Positions 23,001-34,924 of a stretch of 64,000 nt of DNA are shown here, in pieces (position 1 is the stretch's first letter; every line of letters starts with the position of its first letter). The position numbers were made by a program, and so were the translations under genes. The notes below the pieces were generated by a model. It was given only the letters and a program-made list of their open reading frames with translations. It was not told the origin of the DNA and did no database searches. Origin of the DNA: Nigrospora sphaerica (Eukaryota; Ascomycota; Sordariomycetes; Amphisphaeriales; Apiosporaceae). The stretch spans positions 2,294,001 through 2,358,000 of the forward strand of contig JAGVVL010000025.1 in the NCBI GenBank assembly GCA_018287875.1, read 5' to 3'.

Positions 23001-24571
23001 ACAGAGACCTCGCTTTCCCCCAGCTCGTACTGGACACCTCGGGGGACGCCAACAACACGTTCGACCTCTCGGCCGTATCCATCAAGGCCACCGTGCCAGC
23101 AGTGCGAAGCAAGCTGGACTGTCGACTATACGACGCTTCCAAACACCGCTTCAACCATACTCGCAACTATACGTATTCCTCCTATCACAATCCCCTGGGC
23201 GTCTGGATCAAGGGCGAAGAGTGCGGACTACTTCCAGATCTCGAAAGTTCCGTGTACAACAAGTATTTTAACACCTTTCCCAACACCACCTACATTGGGC
23301 TAGGGAAAGAGACGGTATGTGAATCCGGATCCATGTCTCCTCGTCAACACGCCTGCTCGATGAGACGTGCGCCGTTGTCGTGAGGATTCGCTACACTGCT
23401 CTGGCCGCTACCAGGTATCCGTCTCATCGCGCCATGGGCTAATTGTCATCTCCTGCAGTCCGACTTCAGCTCCACCCAGGGCTGCAGCGATTTGCTCTAC
23501 ACCTGGGGAAAGATCGACTACGACGCCAACCCCCTCGTGCAGCACATTGCTTCGCTGGGCTGCAATGCCAGTTTCGAGCGAGTGGACGTAGATTCCACCT
23601 TCGTCGGGGCGCGTCTCCAGATCGACACGACGCCCGGGAAGGCGCCGCGGCCGCGGGAAGAGACGGCGCGCAACTCGACCATCGACAGCGGCAGCAGCCA
23701 AACGCAGATTTACACCAAGCTGGCCGACATCGGCACGGACCCGCAGCTGCTGGACCCCTTTTTCAGCACGCTCGTGTCGTCGCGCTTCGCCGTTCCCGTG
23801 TCGGACCTCGGCGACGGCGCCGCCGACGCCAAGGTGGCGGCCGCCATCCGCTTCCAGCACGGCCTCATCCAGGCGCAGGCGCTCGCGCGCCAGCTCGTGC
23901 CCGCCAACGCGACCAACGCGACGCTGACGGCGCCGATAGCCGCGACGGACAACGACGCGCGGCCGGCGTACGCGGCGACGGCCACGGACGCGGCGGCGCG
24001 GCGGCGCGTCGTGCAGGATGCGGCGTCGACGCGCGCGCTCGAGGCGCTGCTGGGCACGGCGCTCGCGCTCCTCGCCGCCGGCTGGCTGTGCCTGCGGCGC
24101 ACCGACGTGCTGCCGCTGGCGCCGACGAGCATCGCCGCCGTGGCGGCCCTCGTGGCGGGCGGCGACGTGCTCGAGCGGCTGCCGCCGGCCGACGACGTCG
24201 ACGACGACGACGACGGCCACCACCGCAACGGCGCCGTCGCGTGGCGCTCCCCCGCCGCCCTCGCCGCCGCCCTCGCCGCCGCCGGCGCCCCCGCCTTCGC
24301 CATCGGCTGGGGCCGCGTGCCCGACCTCGAGGGCCGCGCCGCCGGCAACGAGAACGAGAACGGCCTGCGCCGGTTCGGCGTCTTTGCCGTCGGGGCGGCC
24401 GAGGAGGCCGAGACTGACGGTTCCCTCTTCGCCGGCGAGGGGGAAACCCCCAAGAAGGGGGCGTTCCACGAACAGGTCACGGCGTACGACAACCTAGGGG
24501 CCGACGGGCAGCCCATCGGCGCCGCACCCCCCGTAGAGCAAGCGAGAGATAGAGAGAGATTCTATACATAG
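20086..24571 (+). CDS. DUF3433 multi-pass membrane protein
   Basis: A large fungal membrane protein of unknown function. I read five phase-0 exons: 20086-20697, 20872-21552, 21729-22649, 22736-23314 and 23459-24571, giving 1301 residues. Two DUF3433-like modules are visible. The first is at ~63-160, with transmembrane segments at ~73-95 and ~113-129 and the charged loop WRRLMQQPMDAKRTLLLDY. The second is at ~646-725 (HPVFRLTLCSILMGMIIALE). Further hydrophobic spans are at ~178-200, ~534-553 and early in exon 4. Between modules are large, N-glycosylation-rich (NxS/T) loops that are likely extracellular. The ATG at 20086 is preferred over upstream in-frame ATGs because MEANRSHSG begins the recognisable soluble tail. 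Intron 2 (176 bases) could hide a small extra exon. Exon 5 is far more GC- and Ala-rich than exons 1-4. Family firm, function unknown. Confidence 0.85.
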
Positions 24572-24583
24572 ACCTAGAAGCGA

Positions 24584-24589
24584 AATAAA
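24584..24589 (+). terminator. Polyadenylation-signal-like AATAAA of the DUF3433 gene
   Basis: A canonical AATAAA lies 12 bases after the DUF3433 stop codon in an A-rich patch. It is unusually close to the stop for an mRNA 3' end, so the true cleavage site may be further downstream. Confidence 0.35.
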
Positions 24590-24950
24590 TAGGCTTTGTT
24601 TGTACCAAGCTCAAGCGTACTCCCCGGCCCCGTCGTGCGACCCCTCCAGGCACTACCAACAGCCCTCGGCTTGCCTGGTGGCTGCGGTGCGTCGGGTTAC
24701 GGCGTGGTTGGTGAGCCGGTCTAGGAGATCATGAGGAATCCAAGGCTGATGTCCCCGCGTCGGTTGCGACCTCGGACGTTTCCTCCCCGGGTCGAGGGCG
24801 GAAGCCAGACCGGAGAGCTTTTCCAGAAGAGTCCACCGGCGACGGCGCTGGATGGGGAGGCATTACAAAGCACCGTCAGGTCGTGATCTCTTTTCTCCGT
24901 GATGAGAAGTATCCATGATAAGAAGTGGCCTGGAGGTTCGTCGGGATAGT

Positions 24951-24973
24951 GGGGGGGGGGGGGGGGGGGGGGG
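24951..24973. repeat. Homopolymer of 23 guanines
   Basis: An uninterrupted run of 23 G on the plus strand, the longest homopolymer in the window, in intergenic sequence. Its exact length is vulnerable to sequencing or assembly error. Confidence 0.85.
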
Positions 24974-27900
24974 ATTGAATGCGGTGTGGGTTTTCCGCAC
25001 CGGCATCCACTCCCGGACTGACTGGGAGTTTCCTTGTTCCCTGCCCAGCCCTATGGGAGGCGGGCTGTTCTTCTGCGTTTCTCTATTATTACCTCCAAAT
25101 CCGTCAGCAGGGTTAAAGGAATCGGTGCGGATCCATGGCGGCCGACTAGTTCCTAAGCATGGCCGGGCCGCCAGTCCTCATCATGAAGCCATCTCTCCAT
25201 GCAAGCGAGCTAATAGTACGAAGCACGGGCGTGATGTTGTAGGCAGTTGCGCCGTCGACCCCCGGGCGGCCATGGCGCCGAGTTCTGCATGGGGCGTCGT
25301 GGTACATGGTCGTACATGCGTTGACATCCATGGGATGTGTAACATGACTGTTGCGGAGGCCCCTCGTACAATACCTCCATCTGTTAGACCGTGGCTTTCG
25401 GTAGGACCAATCTTATTCTTTTTACCACGGCCTGGGATGGCGTTTTACTACGGACGTCTTTGGGTGGGTACGTACAGGGCCCCGCGAGTGAGTGGGAGGA
25501 AGAATGGAGAGAAGAGGTAGAGGGAAAGCCTCATTCCACCGGCTCCATGCAATGGGATTGTCATCCCCTCATCGCTCCGGGGGTAATTCCACCTGCATGC
25601 GCCCGCCTGCGGATGTCCGACGTACGCCAACGCTTTCAATGTCATATGCGCGTGGTTTCTTATATTAGAGCCTCGCTTTTGACCCTGGGGCACAGCGACA
25701 GCGTAGAGGCCAGTTTCGTCCATTCATTCGCCATGCGCCATGAATGTCACGTCGGTCAGTCGTGGGGGATGCGCCCCCATTGCGCGAACAATGGACTAAT
25801 CGCCCAATGAGGCTGTGTTTCCTTCCTCTCTTCCTCTCCGGCCTTTCATCTCCCTCTCTTTCTCCCCTCCCAAGTCCCGAATCGCTCTGCCGAGAGACCG
25901 CGTCAACACAGACCGCTGTTGGGCTCCGAACACCCCAGCGACTCCGTCCCAGCGATCCAGCCTTGGCATATCGTCGGCTGTTGTAGCCGATATACCCCAG
26001 CCCAGCAGATCCACCCGCCCGCCGCAGACGACGTCACCATTTGACGAATATCTCACCCCGTCGCTCCCGGGACTTTTGATTGCTTTGCTTTCGTGCCGCC
26101 GATATCCTGCGGTATTTTTTTTTTCCGCGTGGGGGGTTGCACGTTATCGATGAAGCAGGCAAAGCAAATCCGGCAAGTCCTTCTGCTCAACCCGCGGGAT
26201 GAAGGAAAACTAGCCCGGCCCTGGCGAGGCGCGCCGTCGCTTCTTGTCGGCCCTTTAGGCAGATGGATGTTATTCCTGTCCACCCCGTCCACTTTCCCTC
26301 ACGGAACAGGCTCCCACGTACCACAAAGACGTTGCTACAGGATATCCTCTTGGGTTAGCCGCTGCCAAGCAGCTGCGGAGACAGGGAACCCCTGGGCCTG
26401 GTCGTGGTCCCGACGTTACAGTGCCATCGCACGGGAATAGCTTCTGGTGCCGTCTCTCATTCGACCATCGCCCGGGTTCTTCCACCTCTTCCCCCGTCCC
26501 CGACCGGCCGTCACGTCTCGGCGCTATCATCACCACGCGTTTTCCGTCAGCAGAGGCGCCGCTTCGTGCGGAACGCGCAGCCTTGGCTCGTCTATACGGA
26601 GCTCACAGTCCTAGGATGACGTGAGTCGTCAGCTCTGTTTCTTTTTTCCTTCTCCCACCACCCCCGTAGTCAAAGTCTCTGCCCGACTTGGCACACTTGC
26701 TGCGCATGCTGTCCGCTGCCGATTCGTCTTGCGTGGCTTTCTCGACCGGCTTTTCGGGCGTGCCCAGTGAAATTTGACTCGACCGGAACCCCAGGGGCAG
26801 CCCTCCGTTGCTAAAGAAAACCCTGCACCGCCTGCCGTCTAATAAAGAGGGAGTGATATGAAATCCACCCCCAGCAGCTGCATGGCCAAGCAAAGCGTTT
26901 TATGGCCTCAGCGGTCCACCAATAGAGATTGCAGTTGAACTGCCATATACCTTTGCGGGCCGAATTCGGGGCCAAGGGCGCCGAGATATTCCAAGTATCT
27001 TTCTCGCCTATCACGAATGCCTACTCGACCCCATTCGACGTCCAGGGATCGAAGGGTGATCCAAGAAACTTCGGCCTGTCAGAATTTTGGACCGCGTTCT
27101 AGGACATGGTCCCGATCGCATTCGATTTCTCCGTACTACTATAGTGGGCACTTGGACACTATTAGCCGGCGTACCGACGGTCCACGGGACTGTCTTTCTT
27201 CTGTTCTGTAAAGACTACCCAGTCCACGGGGTCTGCCACTGGGCTGTGGCCAGCCAGCTTGGCAGGGAAGCGAAGCCAAGCCCGTGGGCGTGCCCGTGTT
27301 TGCTGTTGGTGCCTCGCAATGGGGCACCTCGAGATGCTGTGCTCCAAATATGCCAAACCCACCTACATACGATATATGCAGGTCTGGCTGCTAGGAAAGC
27401 TGTAGGTAAGCAAGCTGCCTGGGTTTCGACGCGGTTGCCCGCCCCAGCGGCACGTGTTTGGCATCCATCCGTCCTAGTCTGGTGGCATTTGACACGAGGC
27501 TGCCATCCGCAATGCCGCGAAGGACGAACCAAGGGCGAGGTTTACCCCTGGGAGCCCAGCTTTCCCCGTTTGCGGCGTGATCGCATCGGCCCACAGCAGC
27601 AACCGGGTGGGTTTTCCGGAGGGACAATCACAAACCTCGCCCGTCTATCTGACTTGCATGCCGTTTTTTTCATTTCCGCGCCTGGGAGTCTACGAGCCGC
27701 CAAGGCCGGCGTGGAGCTTTCTCTGTCCCTACCCCGTCCTGCGTGTGTACCGCTACCGGGGTACCCAGCACTGAGTAGACAGACACCCGGTCGAGGCCAA
27801 GGGACTCTGCAGGGCATCACCAACGAATCACACCACCGGCCGTTAACCCGCCCGTCGTTCGCCCGCCAGCCCGCTTCGGTATGAGATCGGATCCCCATGT

Positions 27901-28370
27901 GGCTGGACATGGCACTACTACCGTGGACCTAGCCTGGCCAGCACCGGGGGCTTGGGCAGCAGAGAGGCCGGCCGTACTGCCGCTGTAGAGTCTCGGTACC
28001 TCTTGAGTAATGTCTGACGTCAAGCCCCCCGATCAGCTCCGTCTGTTTGCTCATCATCCCGCGGACATGTCAGCGCTGGGTGGGATATGCTCGTCTCCCT
28101 GGGAGGAGAGGCAGGTTCGCTACGCGTCTCGTTAGGGATACCCTTATGTCTGGCTACCTGCATGCGCGTACATAAGAAGAGCCGGACGTACCCGTGTTTC
28201 TCAACCGCAGTCCACCACCTCGGCTGCGCCTCACATCCCCAACCCCGTCGAGCCTGTTCTTTCTGGGACCTGCTTTCCCTCCCTTCTCCATAACCCCGGC
28301 CCTTCCTGGGATAAGACTGGTCAAGGTACGACGGAAGACGACACCGCTAGATAGCAGGCAGCTCGACAGC

Positions 28371-30868
28371 ATGGTCAGAAGTCTGCTCACCACGGCCGCC
28401 GCCTTCTTGGGGCTGGCCGGCCTCACGGCGGCCGAGGGCTGCCCGTTCGCTGCCGGTGCTCTCGGCGTTCGCGCCGAGCAGGGCACCGACAGCTTCATGG
28501 ACCAGTTCGCCGTCGACGACAGCAAAGGGTACATGACGGACGACGTCGGCGGACAGATCCAGGAGCAGGACAGTCTGAAGGCGGGCGTGAGGGGCCCTAC
28601 CCTGCTCGAGGATTTCATCTTCCGCCAGAAGATCACTCACTGTACGCCGTCCCCGCCCCCTTCTCCGGCCCTCGCGGCGACCAGGATACAAACGCAGACA
28701 GCCCACCTTAACGCACGGCGTGAAGGCGCTACCAAGTCGTACTAACCGGCCCTCGCAGTCGACCACGAACGCGTCCCGGAGCGTGCCGTCCATGCCCGCG
28801 GCGCCGGTGCCCACGGCACCTTCACCAGCTACGGCGACTGGAGCAATCTCACCGCCGCCTCCTTCCTCGGCGCGGCGGGCAAGCAGACGCCCACGTACGT
28901 GAGGTTCTCGACAGTGGCCGGCTCGCGAGGAAGCGCCGACACGGTTCGCGATGTCCATGGCTTCGCCACCAGATTGTAAGTGTTTGGGCCCGGGGCCGGG
29001 ACCGTGGGTTCGGTGGGCACGCGCTGATGTCGACACGCACAGCTACACGGATGAAGGAAACTTTGGTGAGGCCCCCTCGTCCCTACTTACCCGGTCTCGA
29101 CGCGGGCACGCGGCCTTGCTGACCTTGGGGGCGTAGACATTGTCGGAAACAACATTCCCGTCTTCTTCATCCAGGACGCCATCAGGTTCCCCGACCTCAT
29201 CCACGCCGTGAAGCCCAAGCCGGACCGGGAAATCCCGCAGGCGGCCACGGCCCACGACTCGGCCTGGGACTTCTTCAGCTCGCAGCCAAGCACCATGCAC
29301 ACCCTTTTCTGGGCCATGGCCGGCTACGGCATCCCCCGCAGCTACCGACACATGGTAAGTTGGGGTCGCCCGGGGCCCCTCGGACCGACGGACGGGGGAT
29401 GGCAGTTTTACTGACGGCGCCGCAGGACGGCTTCGGCGTGCACACGTTCCGTCTGGTCACCGACGAGGGCGAGTCCAAGCTCGTCAAGTGGCACTGGAAG
29501 ACCAAGCAGGGCCGGGCCAGCCTGGTCTGGGAGGAGGCGCAGGCGCTGGCGGGCAAGAACGCCGACATGCACCGGCAGGATCTCTGGGAGGCCATCGAGT
29601 CGGGCCACGGGCCCGAGTGGGAACTGGCGGTGCAGGTCGTAGACGAGGACAAGGCCATGGCGTACGGCTTCGACCTGCTCGACGCCACCAAGATCCTCCC
29701 CGAGGAGCTGGCGCCGCTGCAGAAGCTCGGCGTCATGAAGCTGGACCGCAACCCCGGCAACTACTTCGCCGAGACGGAGCAGATCATGTTCCAGCCGGGC
29801 CACATCGTGCGCGGCGTCGACTTCACCGACGACCCGCTGCTGCAGGGCCGCATCTTCTCGTACCTCGACACGCAGATCAACCGGCACGGCGGGCCCAACT
29901 TCGAGCAGCTGCCCATCAACCGGCCGCGGGCGCCCGTCCACAACAACAACCGCGACGGCGCGGCGCAGATGCTGATCCACACCAACACGGCCGCCTACTC
30001 GCCCAACACGCTCAACGGCGGCTACCCGCGCCAGGCGACGCAGGAGGAGGGCCGCGGCTTCTTCACGGCGCCCCGGCGCCAGGCCTCGGGCCGGCTGGTG
30101 CGCGGGCTCGCCTCGACGTTCGACGACCACTGGACGCAGCCGCGCCTCTTCTACAACTCGCTGACGCCCGCGGAGCAGCAGTTCGTCGTCAACGCCATGC
30201 GCTTCGAGACGAGCCAGCTGCAGTCGGCCACGGTCAAGGCCAACGTGCTGGCCCAGCTCAACCGCGTCAGCCACGACGTGGCCGCGCGCGTCGCCGCCGC
30301 CCTGGGCATGGAGGCCCCCGCCGCCGACGCCGCCTACTACCACGACAACCGCACGGCCGGCCTGTCCATCACCAACGCCACGCTGCCGACCGTCGCCACG
30401 CTCAAGGTGGGCATCCTGGCGACGACGGCGTCGGCGGCCGGCCTGCGCGACGCCGCCGCCCTCAAGGCCCGCCTCGCCGCCGCCGGGCTCGTGCCCGCCG
30501 TCGTGGCCGAGGCCCTGGCCGCCGGCGTCGACGCCACCTACGCCGCCTCGGACGCCGTCAACTTCGACGCCGTCGTCGCCACCGCCGCCGCCGACCGCGC
30601 CGGCCTCTTCGACCCGGCCCGCGCCTCGACGCTGTACCCGGCCGGCCGCCCCCTGCACGTCGCCGCCATGGCCTTCCTCTTCGGCAAGCCCGTGGCCTAC
30701 TACGGCGGCGGCGGCAACGGCACCGTGGGTCCCGCGCTCGCCGGCGCCGGCTTCAAACCCGGCGAGCCCGGCGTCTACATCGGCGGCGACCTCGAGACGG
30801 TCGCGGCCGGCCTCGAGAAGGGCCTCGCCACCTTCAAGTTCACCAACCGCTTTCCCCTCGACTCGTAA
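28371..30868 (+). CDS. Secreted large-subunit catalase (CatB/CAT-3 type)
   Basis: Heme catalase that splits hydrogen peroxide into water and oxygen, here in the large-subunit clade with a C-terminal flavodoxin/DJ-1-like domain. Five exons: 28371-28641, 28759-28975, 29043-29065, 29137-29354 and 29426-30868, giving 723 residues, typical for the clade. A signal peptide (residues ~1-21, ending GLTAA) indicates secretion. The active-site His is in [12 protein letters not shown] (~102), the distal Asn in VGNNIPVFF (~175-176), and the proximal heme Tyr in RIFSYLDTQ (~389). Intron 1 carries a perfect TACTAAC branch site, and exon 3 is only 23 bases. The C-terminal domain (~565-723) is very Ala/Gly-rich and ends NRFPLDS. 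GC content rises strongly in exon 5. The long minus-strand frame across exon 5 is a shadow. Such catalases usually defend against external peroxide. Confidence 0.95.
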
Positions 30869-32975
30869 CCGGCGGGACGCCCCCTCCCCCCAAACTCTTT
30901 CCCCCTTCTTCTTCGTCTCCCCTTCTTCCATTCACGGCGGAACGACGACTTTCCTCTTCCCACCCCCCAAAAGCGAAGTTCGGGCCAGGTGGTTTCTCCC
31001 CCGAGCTGCCCGAACCCACCCATGTAGCGTATACTTACTCTTCCTCCTCTTGATACCATGGGGGTAATGAATAGAATGATGGACGATCCACTGCATCACG
31101 GGGACACCCGCCTCTCTTTTTCCTCGCGCGTAGTACGCGTTTCTTTCCCGCTCTTCTCCTTTCGCTCCAACCCCCCCCCCCCTCGGACCGTCCCGCGCTC
31201 GTAACGCGCGCCCGCGTGTCGTCTGGCCGTACCGGCGTCGACCTGTCTATTTTCGGTCAGACGGGGTCTCGTCATTGGCCGGCGGCGCCTCCACCACCCT
31301 TTTCCCGTTTCCCCCCCTCCCTTGCCTACCACTCGTCGGCGTCTCGGGAAAAGGGTCCGCGGTCCGGGGGGGGAGGAGCCCGCTGCGGCCTCGCCTGCGG
31401 CCTTTCCCCCCCGTCCGGCCAATGGCCCTTCGTCCGCCCCACGCCGCCGAGGCCGCAAAAGGGGCGAACGCGGGGGGGCCCCACGTGGCCGGCGGGTATG
31501 CAACTATGTCGTGCATATTTTGTGCTGTTGCTGTCTCTCCCCCTTTCTGTCCGCCCGCCCGCCCGCCCGTCCGTCTTTCTCCCACCGACCCATCCATGTT
31601 TCGTCACGAGCCGGTCGTTCGAACGCCAGTCGACGGGGCCCCTCGCTATCGGGCGAAGGCGACGGGTTCCAGCACGGATGGCCCCGTCTGCCCGCTTTGG
31701 TGGGTGGATGCAGGATTCGCTCTTTCTTGATGGGCTTTAAACTGGCGCGCCGCGGCCCAAGCCGCAGGTTCCCGGGATGAAAAAACTCCCGCGTCGCTAT
31801 TTGATCGCAACCCCTCCGATCCATAAAGAATGCCTACGCAGGACGCGTGCTGCTGCGCCTGCCATGGTCCCGTCCTTTCCCTACCTCGGTTGGCTTTTTC
31901 CCTGATGGCAACAGTGCCGCCTCACGTATGCAGCACCCCAAAGCACGCCAGCAACCGAGCCGTTTCCCAAGGTTAAGTACATTGATTAACTCGTACAGCG
32001 CGCAGGGCATCATTTTCGACCTCGACCCAGCCTTCCGGGACGTTTCCCTTTTTCCAACAACGAAAAGAAACCTGCGCAAAAGCACAAAAGAGGACCACGA
32101 GGTTTACCAGTACCGGCAATCCTGGGCGATGGGCCGGAATGGCTCCCGTGCGTGCAGCCATCAAGACAGCCGGCAGTTGAAATAAGAACTTCTCCCTCAA
32201 CACTGCTGCATGGAGCCTACTTCCGTCTTTCCTCACCACGCGCTGGGCCGCCTCGCGGATACAAAGATGCGACTGCGGCGGCGGAAGCTGATTCTTCGTC
32301 GTGTATGGATAGCACAAGTAGGAGAACCCGACCAGTCGATCGGCCCGAAAGGTGGAAGCGAAGGCCACGCGGCAGCATGCGAAGCGTCACGCTTCCGGTG
32401 TTCAAGTAGGTAGATCTCGCAAACTCCCTCGGAATGTGTTCGCGCGAGCCTGGGACCAGCGCACGCCCCTCGCCCGGCGCGTCCTCAGATGGAACCGTGT
32501 GTTGGAAGGGTTCCGCAGCCACATCTCCAACCGGCTGCAACGGAACTCCTTCGGTGAGGGGGCTTCAGCGCGGGTCGATTCCCGAGCATGATGGGAGAGC
32601 AGGCGACGGAACTCGCCTCGCCCCATCTTGATTCAATCGATGTGGGGGCCGAAAACCAGCCGCGCCGGCGGTGGGACGGCGGATCCCCCTCCCTCCTCGG
32701 AAATAGGGAGGCGGCGACCACGACGGACAAGCCCGCAAGATACGACCATCTGAAAAACAATCAACATGGAACTCCGTCCAGAATGCCGCCGGTATCTAGT
32801 GATTCTACTCGTACAAGCACCTCCCTCAACGCCTGTCCGCTAATGAGAATCGTCAAAAATTATGCACCCGTCCATTAGTACACGGATTCGACCCCTGTGC
32901 CGCCCGTGTCGGCATTTTATCCAGCCGTGTCGTCTGGTTCGTCACTTGGCGTACGGCCGTCGCGAGCCGTCGGCC
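30869..32975. other. Intergenic between catalase and GT90 genes
   Basis: About 2.1 kb between the 3' ends of two convergent genes. It begins with a pyrimidine-rich tract (30895-30960), then a run of C near 31170-31182, a CCCG tetranucleotide run near 31549-31572, and Pro/Arg-coding low-complexity frames on both strands. No gene is supported. Confidence 0.5.
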
Positions 32976-34924
32976 TCAGCTGCCCGTAGAGAAGCCGATC
33001 TTTTCCCGGTCGTCGTCAATCACCCGGCCGTATCTGGGTCTCGGTTAGCATGCAGCATTCGCCTGGCCGCCCGCGGGCCCCGGGGGCGTGAGAAAACCTA
33101 CTCGAGCAGGAGGCGGAAGAACCAGACCTCAAAGTCCTCGTTCCTGAGAACCTTGTTGGCCCACTCCCTCTGCTGCAGCGCCAGCCGCTCGGCCTCGGCC
33201 TGGGCCGCCGGGCCGCCGCGGGTGAAGAACCGCACCGCCTCGAGCCACTCGTCACCCTGCAAGCTGAGGGGGATGTAGTGCGCCCACGGCTTCAGCCACT
33301 CGGCGTGCCACTCTCGGAAGACGGCCCACTTGTACACCAGGCTCTTGCTCTTCAGGAAGGCGTAGAAACGCCCGCTGAAGGCGTTGCCGTCGATGTCGAG
33401 CAGGTGTTTGTACTTGTAGGCATCGTGCTGGTCGGCGCGCTCCGTGACGGTGAAGAACTCCTGCTGGGCCTCGCAGTCGCCGGGGTCGCACTGGCCCACG
33501 TGGCTAAAGAAGATGTCCATGATGTCCCTGAAGTCGCCGCGGTTGGCCGTCTTGGGGGTCCAGTTCTCGGCCCCGTCGGTGCCCGTGTTGACCATGATTT
33601 TGGCCTGGTCGGCCGCGTTGATCTTCTGAACGAAGCGTTGCCGGTGCTGGCGACGCCAACCCCCGTTGCGGCTGAACCCGCCCGTGGTGCTGCCGCGCCA
33701 GTAGAACTTGTCCACCTTGTCCTTCCAGGCCCAGTCGTGCCAGTCCGAGTAGGTGACCTTGCCGTACCAGTACCAGGGCGAGGGGTACAGAATGTCCGAG
33801 TACGATGAGATCTTGGACTGCGAGAAGATGGGGAAAAGGTCGTGCACGATGTTGTAGGCGTTGGGCCGGTCGAAGAAGCCAAAGGACGAGCTGAGCGAGG
33901 GCGAGTTGCAGATGTCCGACGAGGCCGTGACGTTGTAGACGAACCCCAGCTCCCCCAGGCTGTACTTGGAGACGTCGTCCACCTTGTCGTCGTCGTCCAC
34001 ACCACGGGCCGGGCTGTCGGGCGGGCAGGAGAGGCGCGAGTGCGTCCAGGTGGGCTGGTGCGCAAAGACGTTGAAGCGCGTCAGCTTGGCCTCTTCGAAT
34101 CGCTTGCCGTCGCCGAGGCCCTCGGGCTGGGAGAAGGCGTTCCGGGGCAGCGCCTGCCTGTTGGCCGCAGGCATGGCCACCTCCTTGGCCTTCTTGACCA
34201 GTTTGACCATGTCGTCGTGCGGCACCACCACGCGGGGTTCGTCGTGCAGATTGAAGCACAGGTCCATGCTGGGCAGCCACTGCACGAACTTGCTCATCAT
34301 GCCCCTGGTGGCGTCGCGCTGCCAGTCGCCGCCGCCCGCGGCATGTGTCACCTTGCCATCCCGGATCAGCACGCCCAGGAGCTGGTTGTCGAAGCCCAGG
34401 GCCTCCTTGGCGCGCCGGCGGATCGTGGCGGGACTGAGGCCCCAAAAGGGCGTCAGGGCGTCGTGGATGCTATCGAACTCATCGATGAGCTGCACCTTCT
34501 TGGACTGGGCGAACGCGAACCACTTGTCGAAGTTGGGCGGAGGGGGGATGTTGTAGCGGCGCTTGTACTCGGCTACGGCCTGTTCGAGCGTCTTGGACTG
34601 GCGTTCCTGCAGGGCCTCAAAGTCCTTCTGGGCCTCGGCGATCAGGTACTGCATGGGATGCTTGCCGGGCGGCGCGGGCTTGGGCCGGGGATCGTTGGGT
34701 CCGCGCAGAGGCGCGGGGGGCGGTGGTGGAGGGGGCGGTTTGGCTGGCCCGGCAGCGCCGTCGGAATTGCCATGCTGCGACGACGACGACGAGTCGGGAA
34801 ACCGGTGTGTTTTCGTGATGTCGGTGCCGGTTGAGTAGCGCGAGAAGGAAAAGAGGCACACGACAAGGAAAACCACGGCGGCCGTTGCGAGGATCTGCCT
34901 CGGGCGCATTCTTGCGCCCACCAT
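32976..34924 (-). CDS. CAP10-family (GT90) glycosyltransferase
   Basis: A type II Golgi/ER membrane glycosyltransferase related to Cryptococcus Cap10 and the Poglut enzymes; the donor and acceptor here are unknown. Two exons on the minus strand: 34924-33102 and 33033-32976, giving 626 residues. Residues ~11-27 form a single signal-anchor, followed by a Pro-rich stem (8 Pro at ~63-70). The catalytic lipopolysaccharide-modifying/CAP10 region spans ~330-600 and includes FYWRGSTTGG (~407-416) and DIDGNAFSGRFYAFLKSKS. The simple reading frame stops at LLLE, but a GTAGGT donor and a CTAAC...CAG acceptor join it to YGRVIDDDREKIGF, the conserved C-terminus of the family, so I include the 58-base second exon. 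The start could also be Met6. The upstream intergenic region separates it from rps22. Confidence 0.9.

Larger units (their letters stand above)
24572..28370. other. Long intergenic region upstream of the catalase gene
   Basis: About 3.8 kb. It holds a poly(A)-signal-like AATAAA just after the DUF3433 stop, a 23-G homopolymer, and the catalase promoter at its right end. The longest frame (27087-27884, plus strand, 265 codons) has no recognisable domain, no family-like sequence and heavy overlap with minus-strand frames, so I do not call it. Confidence 0.5.

Noticed and set aside
23408..24469. 353-codon minus-strand frame in the DUF3433 last exon
   Set aside because: Antisense shadow of the GC-rich exon 5; very low complexity.
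27087..27884. 265-codon plus-strand frame upstream of the catalase
   Set aside because: No domain, no family-like segment, Cys/Trp/His-rich random composition and overlapping minus-strand frames of similar quality.
29408..30931. 507-codon minus-strand frame opposite the catalase
   Set aside because: It mirrors the GC-rich last catalase exon, is Gly/Arg/Val/Glu-rich low complexity and has no recognisable domain; it is a shadow of GC-ending codons.
32561..32590. T-arm-like GGGTCGATTCCC
   Set aside because: The loop lacks the TTC start, stems do not pair fully and no D-arm is found upstream at tRNA distance.
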